A stretch of 64,000 nt of DNA from Pontibacter lucknowensis. Lineage in GTDB: Bacteria > Bacteroidota > Bacteroidia > Cytophagales > Hymenobacteraceae. Positions 7,833-14,798 of this stretch are shown here, in pieces (position 1 is the stretch's first letter; each line of letters starts with the position of its first letter). The DNA lies in the NCBI RefSeq assembly GCF_900156415.1, contig NZ_FTNM01000003.1, positions 124,001 through 188,000 on the forward strand. Reading direction: 5' to 3'. A program made the position numbers and the translations under genes. The notes beneath the pieces are model-generated. The model was not told where the DNA came from. It searched no databases and was given only the letters and a program-made list of their open reading frames with translations.

Positions 7833-9185
7833 ATGAGAATAGCTGTAGTTGGCACCGGTTACGTGGGGCTTGTGACGGGCACCTGCTTTGCCGAGGTGGG
7901 CATTGACGTGACCTGCATCGACATCGACTCCAAGAAGATAGACAACCTCAAGCAGGGTATCCTGCCCATATACGAGCCGGGCCTCGAGGAGATGGTGCTG
8001 CGCAACGCCCAGAAGGAGCGCCTCTCCTTCTCCACCAGCCTTGCGGCGAGCGTGCAGGGCTGCCAGGTGGCCTTTATCGCCGTGGGCACGCCTCCGGGCG
8101 AGGACGGCTCGGCCGACCTGAAGTACGTGCTGGCCGTGGCCCGCGAGATCGGCCGCTCCATGAACGACTACCTGGTGGTGGTGACCAAGAGCACTGTGCC
8201 GGTGGGCACGGCCGCCAAGGTGCGCCAGGCCATCGCCGAGGAGCTCGAGGCGCGCGGCGCCGACATCGCCTTCGACGTGGCCTCCAACCCGGAGTTTTTG
8301 AAGGAGGGTGCCGCCATCGACGACTTCCTCAAGCCGGACCGCATCGTGGTGGGCGTGGACTCCGACAGGGCCGAGCAGGTGATGGGCAAGCTCTACAAGC
8401 CCTTCCTGATGAACGGTCACCCCTTGATCTTCATGGACATCCCCTCCGCTGAGATGACCAAGTACGCGGCCAACGCCATGCTGGCCACCAAGATCTCGTT
8501 CATGAACGACATCGCCAACCTGTGCGAGATCATGGGCGCCGACGTGAACATGGTGCGCAAGGGCATCGGCTCTGACGCCCGTATCGGCAACAAGTTCATC
8601 TACCCGGGCATCGGCTACGGGGGAAGCTGCTTCCCCAAGGACGTGAAGGCCCTGATCAAGACGGCCTCCGAGAACGGATACTCCATGGAGGTGCTAAAGT
8701 CCGTGGAGACGGTCAACGAAAAGCAGAAGTCGGTGCTCTTCAACAAGGTGATGAACTACTTCTCGGGCGACCTGGAAGGCAAGACCTTCGCTGTGTGGGG
8801 CCTCTCCTTCAAGCCCAAGACCGACGACATGCGCGAGGCGCCCTCGCTGGTGATCATCGAGAAGCTGCTCGAGCAGGGGGCCAAGGTAAAAGCCTATGAC
8901 CCAGTGGCCATGAAGGAGGCCAGGCACTCTTTGGGCGACCGCATCGAGTATGGCAAGGACGAGTACGAGACCCTGATCGACGCCGACGCGCTGCTGCTGG
9001 TGACCGAGTGGCCAGAGTTCCGCTCGCCTAACTTCGCCGTGGTGAGCAAGCTGATGAAGGAGAAGGTCGTCTTCGACGGCAGAAACATCTACGACTGCAG
9101 GGAGATGGAGGAGAAGGGCTTCACCTACTTCGGCATCGGCGTCAAGCAGGCCAAGGTGTCGCAGGAAACGAAGGAGAGTATTTAA
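7833..9185 (+). CDS. ugd: UDP-glucose 6-dehydrogenase
   Basis: A 450-residue, full-length enzyme that oxidises UDP-glucose to UDP-glucuronate in two NAD+-dependent steps, supplying an acidic sugar donor. The N-terminal Rossmann motif is GTGYVGL (residues 7-13); the central helix and NAAN region follow (207-215). The catalytic Cys is C266 in GYGGSCFPKD, and the C-terminal UDP-binding domain begins near residue 315 with WGLSFKPKTDD. It ends 6 nt before the sugar transferase gene. Composition differs sharply from its neighbours: 84 of 120 bases in 8161-8280 are G/C, against 28 of 60 in 7201-7260, and codons end mostly in G or C. This suggests a separate origin or recent replacement. Confidence 0.96.
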   Translation: MRIAVVGTGYVGLVTGTCFAEVGIDVTCIDIDSKKIDNLKQGILPIYEPGLEEMVLRNAQKERLSFSTSLAASVQGCQVAFIAVGTPPGEDGSADLKYVLAVAREIGRSMNDYLVVVTKSTVPVGTAAKVRQAIAEELEARGADIAFDVASNPEFLKEGAAIDDFLKPDRIVVGVDSDRAEQVMGKLYKPFLMNGHPLIFMDIPSAEMTKYAANAMLATKISFMNDIANLCEIMGADVNMVRKGIGSDARIGNKFIYPGIGYGGSCFPKDVKALIKTASENGYSMEVLKSVETVNEKQKSVLFNKVMNYFSGDLEGKTFAVWGLSFKPKTDDMREAPSLVIIEKLLEQGAKVKAYDPVAMKEARHSLGDRIEYGKDEYETLIDADALLLVTEWPEFRSPNFAVVSKLMKEKVVFDGRNIYDCREMEEKGFTYFGIGVKQAKVSQETKESI

Positions 9186-9191
9186 CACAAC

Positions 9192-9803
9192 ATGAAGGTA
9201 TACAGCCGTTTCTTTAAACGACCGATCGATCTTGTGCTGAGCCTAATGGCTTTTGTTGTGCTACTGCCGGTTTTTCTGGTCGTCACGCTGCTGCTGGCAA
9301 TCGCCAACGACGGCAAGCCTTTCTTCCTGCAGCCCCGTCCGGGCAAGAATGGACGCATCTTCCGGGTGATCAAGTACAAGACTATGAATGATCGCCGGGA
9401 CGCACAAGGTGAGCTTCTGCCCGATGCCGAGCGCCTGACCCCAATTGGAGCTTTTGTCCGCAAGACTTCCCTTGATGAAATACCCCAGCTGCTGAATGTG
9501 ATCAAAGGAGAAATGTCCCTGATCGGCCCCCGCCCTTTGTTGGTGGAGTACCTGCCGCTCTACAACGAAACGCAGCGCCGTCGCCATGAAGTGCGCCCCG
9601 GCATCACCGGCTGGGCACAGGTAAACGGCCGTAATGCCATCAGTTGGGAAGAGAAGTTCCGTTATGATGTGTGGTATGTGGATAACATCTCTTTTATGCT
9701 GGATGTGAAGATCATCTTCATGACCATCGGGAAAGTGTTTAAGTCGGAGGGGATCAGTGCAGAGGGAGTGGCTACGATGGAGCGGTTTAGGGGAAGTAAC
9801 TAA
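9192..9803 (+). CDS. pglC: Initiating sugar phosphotransferase (PglC-like, monotopic)
   Basis: A 203-residue member of the bacterial sugar transferase family. It transfers a phospho-sugar, probably diNAc-bacillosamine-1-phosphate, from UDP onto undecaprenyl phosphate and so starts glycan assembly at the inner membrane. The N terminus holds one hydrophobic reentrant segment (about residues 14-37), as in monotopic PglC rather than the larger WbaP type. Core motifs follow: FRVIKYKTM, the catalytic D-E pair in KTSLDEIPQL, GEMSLIGPRPL, and VRPGITGWAQVNGRN. The match to PglC is by length, topology and the downstream pglD/E/F-like genes; galactose-1-P or other specificity cannot be excluded. Confidence 0.88.
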   Translation: MKVYSRFFKRPIDLVLSLMAFVVLLPVFLVVTLLLAIANDGKPFFLQPRPGKNGRIFRVIKYKTMNDRRDAQGELLPDAERLTPIGAFVRKTSLDEIPQLLNVIKGEMSLIGPRPLLVEYLPLYNETQRRRHEVRPGITGWAQVNGRNAISWEEKFRYDVWYVDNISFMLDVKIIFMTIGKVFKSEGISAEGVATMERFRGSN

Positions 9804-9810
9804 GGGAAAG

Positions 9811-9957
9811 ATTAACCGCCCCCTCCGCGGAGGGGAATTGTGCACGATTGTCATCCCCCAGCCCCCTTCTTTGTCGAGGGCCCCTTCCCCCAAGGGAGAC
9901 TTCTCTGCACGAGTATTCCCCTCTTAGGAGGGGCAGGGGTGGGTTAATCGTGCACGA
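9811..9957. repeat. Composite GC-rich inverted repeat, copy 2, with a nested insert
   Basis: The outer arms are inverted (left TTAACCGCCCCCTCC; right in reverse complement TTAACCCACCCCTGCCCCTC), each with a GTGCACGA-like stretch. The core 9850-9900 aligns to the DUF559 terminal repeat but carries about 21 extra bases including GAGGGCCCCTTCCCCCAAGG. A very similar insert interrupts a different repeat near 54915. Confidence 0.8.
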
Positions 9958-10001
9958 AAATCCTGTAAATCTTTAAATCCTGTAAATCCTGATTCAGACA
10001 G
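9957..10001. repeat. AATCCTG-type repeat, copy 1
   Basis: A near-tandem run of AATCCTGTAAATC units ending CCTGATTCAGACA. Further copies are at 17979-18021 and 54899-54962. Confidence 0.75.
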
Positions 10002-10028
10002 ATTTCTCACTAGCATCCAAAATGACAA
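10000..10028. repeat. Half copy of the GTCATTTCGA-type repeat
   Basis: AGATTTCTCACTAGCATCC followed by AAATGACAAA aligns with the right arm of the repeat at 6509-6592, and the similarity runs on into the promoter box at 10041. Confidence 0.6.
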
Positions 10029-10040
10029 ATTGAGAATTCT

Positions 10041-10048
10041 TACATTTG
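10041..10048 (+). promoter_or_regulatory. Bacteroidota -7 element TACATTTG
   Basis: It lies 30 nt upstream of the pglD-like ATG. The flanking sequence AATTGAGA..TT.TTAC.TTTGCA is shared with 6592-6613, so both promoters seem to ride on the same repeat edge. Confidence 0.55.
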
Positions 10049-10078
10049 CACTTTCACCACTAACAATACCAACCTACC

Positions 10079-10684
10079 ATGTACCTATACGGCGCGAGCG
10101 GACATGCGAAAGTGATCATTGATATCCTGCGGGATATGGGTATGCCTATCATGGGAGCCTTTGATAAGAACCCAGCGATAACAGAAGTCGGTGGTATACC
10201 TGTACTTGGTGCTGAAATAGAGGAGAAACTGAAAGAACCCGTAATCATCAGCATTGGCGATAATGCCATTCGCCGTAGGGTCGCTGAAAAGCTGGATGTG
10301 GCATTTGGCAAAGCCGTTCACCCCACCGCGATCATTTCCCCATCGGCTACTATCGCTGAAGGCACTGTCGTCATGCAGGGAGCGATTATACAGGCCGATG
10401 CTACGATTGGGAAACATGCCATCATTAACACAGGTGCCAGCATCGACCACGATTGCAAGATAGGGGACTATGCCCATATCTCACCTGGTGCGGTGCTGAG
10501 CGGGAATGTGCTGGTGGGTGAGGGGACGCATATTGGTGCCGGTGCCGTTGTGATCCCCAACCTGAAAATAGGTAAGTGGTGCAAAATAGGCGCGGGTGCT
10601 GTGGTGATACGAGATCTGCCGGATGGCGTAACCGCTGTTGGTAATCCCGCCCGAATCATAAAAGAACATCAGACAAACATATGA
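10079..10684 (+). CDS. pglD: UDP-aminosugar N-acetyltransferase (PglD/NeuD family)
   Basis: A 201-residue left-handed beta-helix acyltransferase. PglD enzymes acetylate UDP-4-amino-4,6-dideoxy-GlcNAc with acetyl-CoA to give UDP-diNAc-bacillosamine. The N-terminal Rossmann-like half opens with YLYGASGHAKVIIDIL, the nucleotide-sugar-binding signature. The C-terminal half (about residues 85-190) carries hexapeptide repeats, with the probable general-base His in GASIDHDCKIG. The stop codon overlaps the start of the aminotransferase by 4 nt, so the two are translationally coupled. A NeuD-type O-acetyltransferase is the alternative, but the partner genes favour PglD. Confidence 0.87.
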   Translation: MYLYGASGHAKVIIDILRDMGMPIMGAFDKNPAITEVGGIPVLGAEIEEKLKEPVIISIGDNAIRRRVAEKLDVAFGKAVHPTAIISPSATIAEGTVVMQGAIIQADATIGKHAIINTGASIDHDCKIGDYAHISPGAVLSGNVLVGEGTHIGAGAVVIPNLKIGKWCKIGAGAVVIRDLPDGVTAVGNPARIIKEHQTNI

Positions 10685-11814
10685 ATACAAAGATCTGGCT
10701 CTCTTCCCCGCACATGGGAACAAACGAGTTTAAAAATGTTAAAGAAGCCTTTGACACCAACTGGATCGCGCCACTTGGTCCGCATGTAGATGGCTTTGAG
10801 CGTGACCTGGCAGAATTTTTGGGTGAAGGCGTGCACGTGGCGGCCCTTAGTTCTGGTACGGCAGCGCTGCACCTTGCGCTGATCATGCTGGGTGTGCAGG
10901 CGGGTGACGAGGTGATCTGCCAGAGCATGACCTTCTCGGCTTCAGCCAACCCGATCGCTTACCAGGGAGCGACGCCGGTATTTGTAGACAGCGAAGACCG
11001 CACCTGGAACATGTCGCCTGATCTGCTGGAAACTGCCATCGAAGACCGCATTCGCCTGGGCAAAAAACCGAAGGCGATTATCGTGGTGCACCTCTACGGC
11101 ATGCCGGCTGAGATGGACCGTATCATGGCGATTGCTGACAGCTACGCTATACCTGTGATGGAGGATGCTGCCGAGGCCCTGGGTTCTACTTACAAAGGAC
11201 GCAAACTGGGTACCTTCGGGGCAATGAGTATTCTGTCCTTCAACGGCAACAAAATCATCACGACTTCTGGCGGTGGTGCGCTGGTTTCAAATAACGAAGC
11301 ACATATTAAGCAGGCCCGTTTCCTGGCTACGCAGGCTCGTGATGCGGCTCCGCACTATCAGCACTCGCACATCGGGTATAACTACCGCATGAGCAACGTG
11401 TGTGCCGCTATTGGTCGCGGACAAATGGACGTGTTGTTGGATCGCGTGCAGCAGCGCCGAGCCAACTTTACTTTCTATCAAACAGGACTGGCTGCTATAC
11501 CTGCTATTCAGTTTGCGGAGGAGCCGAATGGAGAATTCTACTCTAACCGCTGGCTTAGCACCGTGCTGGTGGATGATAGCCAGGGCGTGAGTCGGGAAGA
11601 TATCCGACTGGCGCTGGAGCGGGAGAATATTGAGACGCGCCCGCTCTGGAAGCCGATGCAGCTGCAGCCTGTGTTTGCTGATGCGCCTTATTACGGCGAC
11701 GGCACCAGCGAGCGTCTGTTTGACAAGGGGCTCTGCCTGCCTTCCGGATCCAACATGACCGACGAAGAAAGGGAGCGGGTGCTTCAGGCCATCAAAGCCT
11801 GCTTTGCTAAATAG
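10681..11814 (+). CDS. pglE: DegT/DnrJ/EryC1/StrS aminotransferase (PglE-like)
   Basis: A 377-residue PLP enzyme that would aminate the 4-keto sugar made by the PglF-like dehydratase, using glutamate as amino donor. ALSSGTAALHLAL binds the cofactor phosphate, MEDAAEALGS carries the Asp that holds the PLP nitrogen, and the Schiff-base Lys is K191 in SFNGNKIITTSGGG. Length and motif order match the sugar aminotransferase family. It overlaps the acetyltransferase start by 4 nt and is followed by a strong terminator, so it closes the ugd-to-pglE run. Substrate assignment depends on the four-gene context. Confidence 0.9.
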   Translation: MNTKIWLSSPHMGTNEFKNVKEAFDTNWIAPLGPHVDGFERDLAEFLGEGVHVAALSSGTAALHLALIMLGVQAGDEVICQSMTFSASANPIAYQGATPVFVDSEDRTWNMSPDLLETAIEDRIRLGKKPKAIIVVHLYGMPAEMDRIMAIADSYAIPVMEDAAEALGSTYKGRKLGTFGAMSILSFNGNKIITTSGGGALVSNNEAHIKQARFLATQARDAAPHYQHSHIGYNYRMSNVCAAIGRGQMDVLLDRVQQRRANFTFYQTGLAAIPAIQFAEEPNGEFYSNRWLSTVLVDDSQGVSREDIRLALERENIETRPLWKPMQLQPVFADAPYYGDGTSERLFDKGLCLPSGSNMTDEERERVLQAIKACFAK

Positions 11815-11839
11815 CCGCGACATTTAGAAAATAAAACAA

Positions 11840-11887
11840 AATCCACCTGCACCCCGATAACATTCGAAAAGCACAGGTGGATTTTTT
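11840..11887 (+). terminator. Rho-independent terminator after pglE
   Basis: A 10-bp stem AATCCACCTG/CAGGTGGATT (11840-11849 and 11874-11883) followed by a run of T. Confidence 0.9.
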
Positions 11888-12166
11888 TCGTATATGCTAT
11901 TAGCTGTGCTACTTGAGGAACAGCAAGTTAAAAGCTGAACTTTTCAGATTTTTTGTGTAATTTTGGACGGCATCTATGTCTTTTTTATTGTGAAAGATAT
12001 AAGTATGTTGGTGAAGTGTCGTTATGAACTAGTTAATGTGTAAACCGTTGAGTGAGTCCTAACGTAAGCTGGAAATTTGACTGGACAAAACAGGTATTAA
12101 TTTAAATTAAAACGAAGACCAGCCTAACGCCGTAATCTAAGCTCTTCTCTACCCTGAGACTACCGT
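11888..12166 (+). promoter_or_regulatory. Long untranslated leader with -7 element TAATTTTG
   Basis: 279 bases without a credible ORF between the terminator and the PglF-like gene. A TAATTTTG box at 11958-11965 would give a leader of about 190 nt. No TTTG sits at the normal -33 spacing, and no known riboswitch or conserved capsule-leader motif is recognised. Confidence 0.4.
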
Positions 12167-14098
12167 ATGAAAACATTTTTACAGAACAAGGCTTTACCGA
12201 AATGGATCATTCTGATCATCGATCAAATCATCTCCACCTGGTCTTTCGCTTTGTCCTTCTTCATCATCCGCCAGTTTGATTTCGAAACGATCCTGCGCGG
12301 TCACTTCTTTGTGTACAGTGGTATCTACCTGGTGGTCTCCGTGATGGTGTTTTACGCCATGCGCATCCATACCGGCCTGATCCGCTACTCCAGCACTGAC
12401 GATATTTACCGCATCTTTACCGCTGTGCTGATGGCCAGTCTGGTGTATGGCGCCATCGTAGGTTTGTGGGTCTCTCCAGCCTTTCACATCGATTCTGTGA
12501 ACATCTATGTGGTGCTCCTGGTCAACTTCTTTATCAGTTCTTCGGTGCTGATCATGATGCGTCTGGGCGCCAAAGCCTTGTTTTACTACATCAAGCGCGG
12601 CAGTAGCGGCGACAAAGAAACAGTGCTGATCTATGGTGCTGATAGCTTTGCCATCCTGGTGAAGCAGGCACTCGAGGTGAGCAATGCCGGCCGCCTGACC
12701 ATCGCCGGTTTTGTGGACGACAATCCGAACAAGATCGACAAACACATCCAGCAGAAGCGGGTATACCACATCAACGATATCGAAAAACTACAGAGCAAAC
12801 TGCACATTGATAAACTGGTGATCCTGAGCGAAGACCTGAAATCAGAGGCCCGCAAGAACGCGATCGAAACCTGTGTGGAGCTCGGTATTAAAGTAGTGAC
12901 TGTGCCACCAACCGAGCAGTGGATGTCTGGTCAGCTGCGCATGAACCAAATACAAGATCTGCGCATCGAGGACCTACTGCAGCGTCCGCCAATCGTAATA
13001 GAGAATGACAAAATATCAGCTGACCTTGCCGGCAAGCGTATCCTGATCACAGGCGGTGCCGGTTCTATTGGTTCAGAAATTGTGCGCCAGGTGCTTTCTT
13101 ACAAACCAGAAATGGTGATCATTTGCGACCAGGCCGAGTCGCCGCTTCATGACCTGCAGCTGGAAATGGAAGAGCACTACCCGGAGGCAAACCTGAAAAT
13201 CTGCATTGCGGATATTCAGAACTTCAACCGCATGTATGCCCTCTTCAAGGAATATAATCCGCAGATGGTATACCATGCCGCTGCCTATAAGCATGTGCCG
13301 ATGATGGAGAGCAACCCATCAGAGGCCATTCTGACAAACGTATTGGGCACTAAAAACCTGGCAGATCTCTCCATGACCTTTGATGTGGAGAAGTTTGTGA
13401 TGATTTCGACAGACAAAGCTGTAAACCCAACCAATGTGATGGGTGCTTCGAAGCGCATCGCAGAGATTTACATCCAGTCGCTCAATAACATCAGTGCACA
13501 GCCTAAGCTACAGGATAATGTACAAGGTACAGCCCTGCAACAAACTCGCTTCATTACAACCCGCTTTGGCAACGTGCTGGGCTCCAATGGCTCGGTGATA
13601 CCACGCTTCCGCTCCCAGATCGAAAAAGGCGGTCCGATCACTGTGACTCATCCCGATATCACCCGCTACTTCATGACCATACCGGAAGCGGTGCAGCTGG
13701 TGCTTGAAGCGGGTACGATGGGCAGAGGCGGCGAGATCTTCATCTTCGACATGGGCCAGCCCGTGAAGATCGTAGACCTGGCCCGCAAGATGATCAAGCT
13801 GGCTGGTCTGACAGCCAACGACATCGAAATCGTCTTCTCAGGCCTTCGACCGGGCGAAAAGCTCTACGAAGAACTCCTGAACCAGGAAGAGCTCACCATA
13901 CCGACTCACCACGAAAAGATCAAAGTATCGAAAGTGCGCGAGTACACCTACAATAAGGTGCTTGCCAGCATCAACGAACTCCTCAACCTCAACAAGGAAG
14001 GCGACGAACTGGATACTGTCAAGCAAATGAAAAAGATCGTCCCCGAGTTCAAGAGCAAAAACTCCAGGTTCGAGGAGCTGGACTCAATGGTACAGTAA
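12167..14098 (+). CDS. pglF: NDP-sugar 4,6-dehydratase, membrane type (PglF/CapD/WbpM-like)
   Basis: A 643-residue inner-membrane enzyme converting UDP-GlcNAc to the 4-keto-6-deoxy sugar, the first step to UDP-diNAc-bacillosamine. Four membrane spans occupy about residues 12-140. A nucleotide-binding-like domain (150-270, VLIYGADSFAILV) precedes the extended SDR catalytic domain with GGAGSIG at 296-302. In place of the usual SDR Tyr it has STDK (414-417) with MGASK (426-429), as in the PglF/FlaA1/WbpM family. It has its own long leader and a 19-bp-stem terminator, so it may be expressed apart from pglCDE. Other UDP-QuiNAc-type products are possible. Confidence 0.9.
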   Translation: MKTFLQNKALPKWIILIIDQIISTWSFALSFFIIRQFDFETILRGHFFVYSGIYLVVSVMVFYAMRIHTGLIRYSSTDDIYRIFTAVLMASLVYGAIVGLWVSPAFHIDSVNIYVVLLVNFFISSSVLIMMRLGAKALFYYIKRGSSGDKETVLIYGADSFAILVKQALEVSNAGRLTIAGFVDDNPNKIDKHIQQKRVYHINDIEKLQSKLHIDKLVILSEDLKSEARKNAIETCVELGIKVVTVPPTEQWMSGQLRMNQIQDLRIEDLLQRPPIVIENDKISADLAGKRILITGGAGSIGSEIVRQVLSYKPEMVIICDQAESPLHDLQLEMEEHYPEANLKICIADIQNFNRMYALFKEYNPQMVYHAAAYKHVPMMESNPSEAILTNVLGTKNLADLSMTFDVEKFVMISTDKAVNPTNVMGASKRIAEIYIQSLNNISAQPKLQDNVQGTALQQTRFITTRFGNVLGSNGSVIPRFRSQIEKGGPITVTHPDITRYFMTIPEAVQLVLEAGTMGRGGEIFIFDMGQPVKIVDLARKMIKLAGLTANDIEIVFSGLRPGEKLYEELLNQEELTIPTHHEKIKVSKVREYTYNKVLASINELLNLNKEGDELDTVKQMKKIVPEFKSKNSRFEELDSMVQ

Positions 14099-14114
14099 AA
14101 CGTCTAGATCGGTA

Positions 14115-14160
14115 AAACAGGAGAAGGCCCGGATTCAATCCGGGCCTTCTCCTGTTTGGT
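14115..14160 (+). terminator. Strong terminator after pglF
   Basis: A perfect 19-bp stem (14115-14133 and 14139-14157) with loop TTCAA. The arms begin AAA and end TTT, so it could act in both directions. Confidence 0.9.
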
Positions 14161-14182
14161 GGTTTTAGGCTTCAGTGAGAAA

Positions 14183-14629
14183 GTCCCCCTTTGAAGGGGG
14201 CAGGGGGATGACCTACTTCTGTTGATCCTCAATAAAGGCCTCAATAACACGCTGAACATTAGGCAAATTCTTCAACACCTCTTCATCATGAAAGCGAAGT
14301 ACAGAGTAACCTAGCTCATTTAATACCATATCTCGCTCTTCATCCTCCTTCGCTTTAAAGTTATGAGAATAGCCGTCAACCTCAATGATCAGCTTTAATT
14401 CTTTGCACATAAAGTCAGCAATATATTTTCCTACTGGTCGCTGTCTTAAAAAGGTATATCCGGTTTTGCCTTTGCTCAACACTTCACACCACAGCCTAAC
14501 CTCTGCCTTTGTTGATTCCTTGCGGAGTGCTTTGGCAAGTGGCTTCAGCTGGTGGTTGTAGTGGTTATTGTGTGGCATGGTCTACGTCTCTAAAAATGTG
14601 TCATCCCCCTGCCCCCTTCAAAGGGGGAC
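14183..14629. mobile_element. Putative DUF559 nuclease element with 30-bp terminal inverted repeats
   Basis: A 447-bp unit: the left repeat 14183-14212 and right repeat 14600-14629 are perfect reverse complements over 30 bp, each itself containing a CCCCCTTYRAAGGGGG-type dyad. The single gene between them ends one base after the left repeat. Solo relatives of the repeat occur at 3142-3171 and 9850-9900. No target-site duplication is obvious. Mobility is inferred from this layout only. Confidence 0.6.
14213..14578 (-). CDS. DUF559 (Vsr-like endonuclease fold) protein
   Basis: A 121-residue protein of the DUF559 family, a compact PD-(D/E)XK/Vsr-related nuclease fold. The typical order is visible: AKALRKESTKAEVRLW near the N terminus, FLRQRPVGKYIADFMC with the first acidic residue, then LKLIIEVDGYSH with the Glu/Asp of the active site, and LGYSVLRFHDEEVL. 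Length is normal for the stand-alone form. The gene fills the space between two perfect 30-bp inverted repeats, which suggests that gene and repeats belong together. The cell role of stand-alone DUF559 proteins is not known to me; it may be a repeat-processing nuclease, a repair enzyme or a selfish element. Confidence 0.88.
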   Translation of the reverse strand: MPHNNHYNHQLKPLAKALRKESTKAEVRLWCEVLSKGKTGYTFLRQRPVGKYIADFMCKELKLIIEVDGYSHNFKAKEDEERDMVLNELGYSVLRFHDEEVLKNLPNVQRVIEAFIEDQQK

Positions 14630-14637
14630 TTGTACTC

Positions 14638-14702
14638 AGCAACGCATAAATCAATTTTGAGTTCCCCGCCTTAGACAAGGAGGGGTTAGGGGTGGTTGGA
14701 CC
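14638..14702. repeat. GC-rich intergenic repeat next to the DUF559 element
   Basis: The reverse complement starts CCAACCACCCCTAACCCCTC and contains CTAAGGCGGGGAACTC, closely matching 5470-5508. It abuts the right terminal repeat of the DUF559 unit. Confidence 0.75.
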
Positions 14703-14742
14703 CGGTACAGACTGGTATTGAGAATACTCGTTCAAATCAAAA

Positions 14743-14778
14743 AAGCCCTTAGGTATACGTTATGTTACCTAAGGGCTT
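14743..14778 (-). terminator. Terminator after fumarylacetoacetase
   Basis: A 13-bp stem AAGCCCTTAGGTA/TACCTAAGGGCTT; on the minus strand it is followed by TTTTTTGA. Confidence 0.88.
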
Positions 14779-14798
14779 CCTGCTGATATAAACAGAAC

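Noticed and set aside
7827..8420. 197-residue open frame antisense to ugd
   Set aside because: A product of the strong G/C third-position bias of ugd on the other strand; its His/Val/Leu-rich composition has no family features.
8694..9188. 164-residue open frame antisense to the 3' half of ugd
   Set aside because: Same cause; it lies wholly within a certain gene and lacks protein-like signatures.
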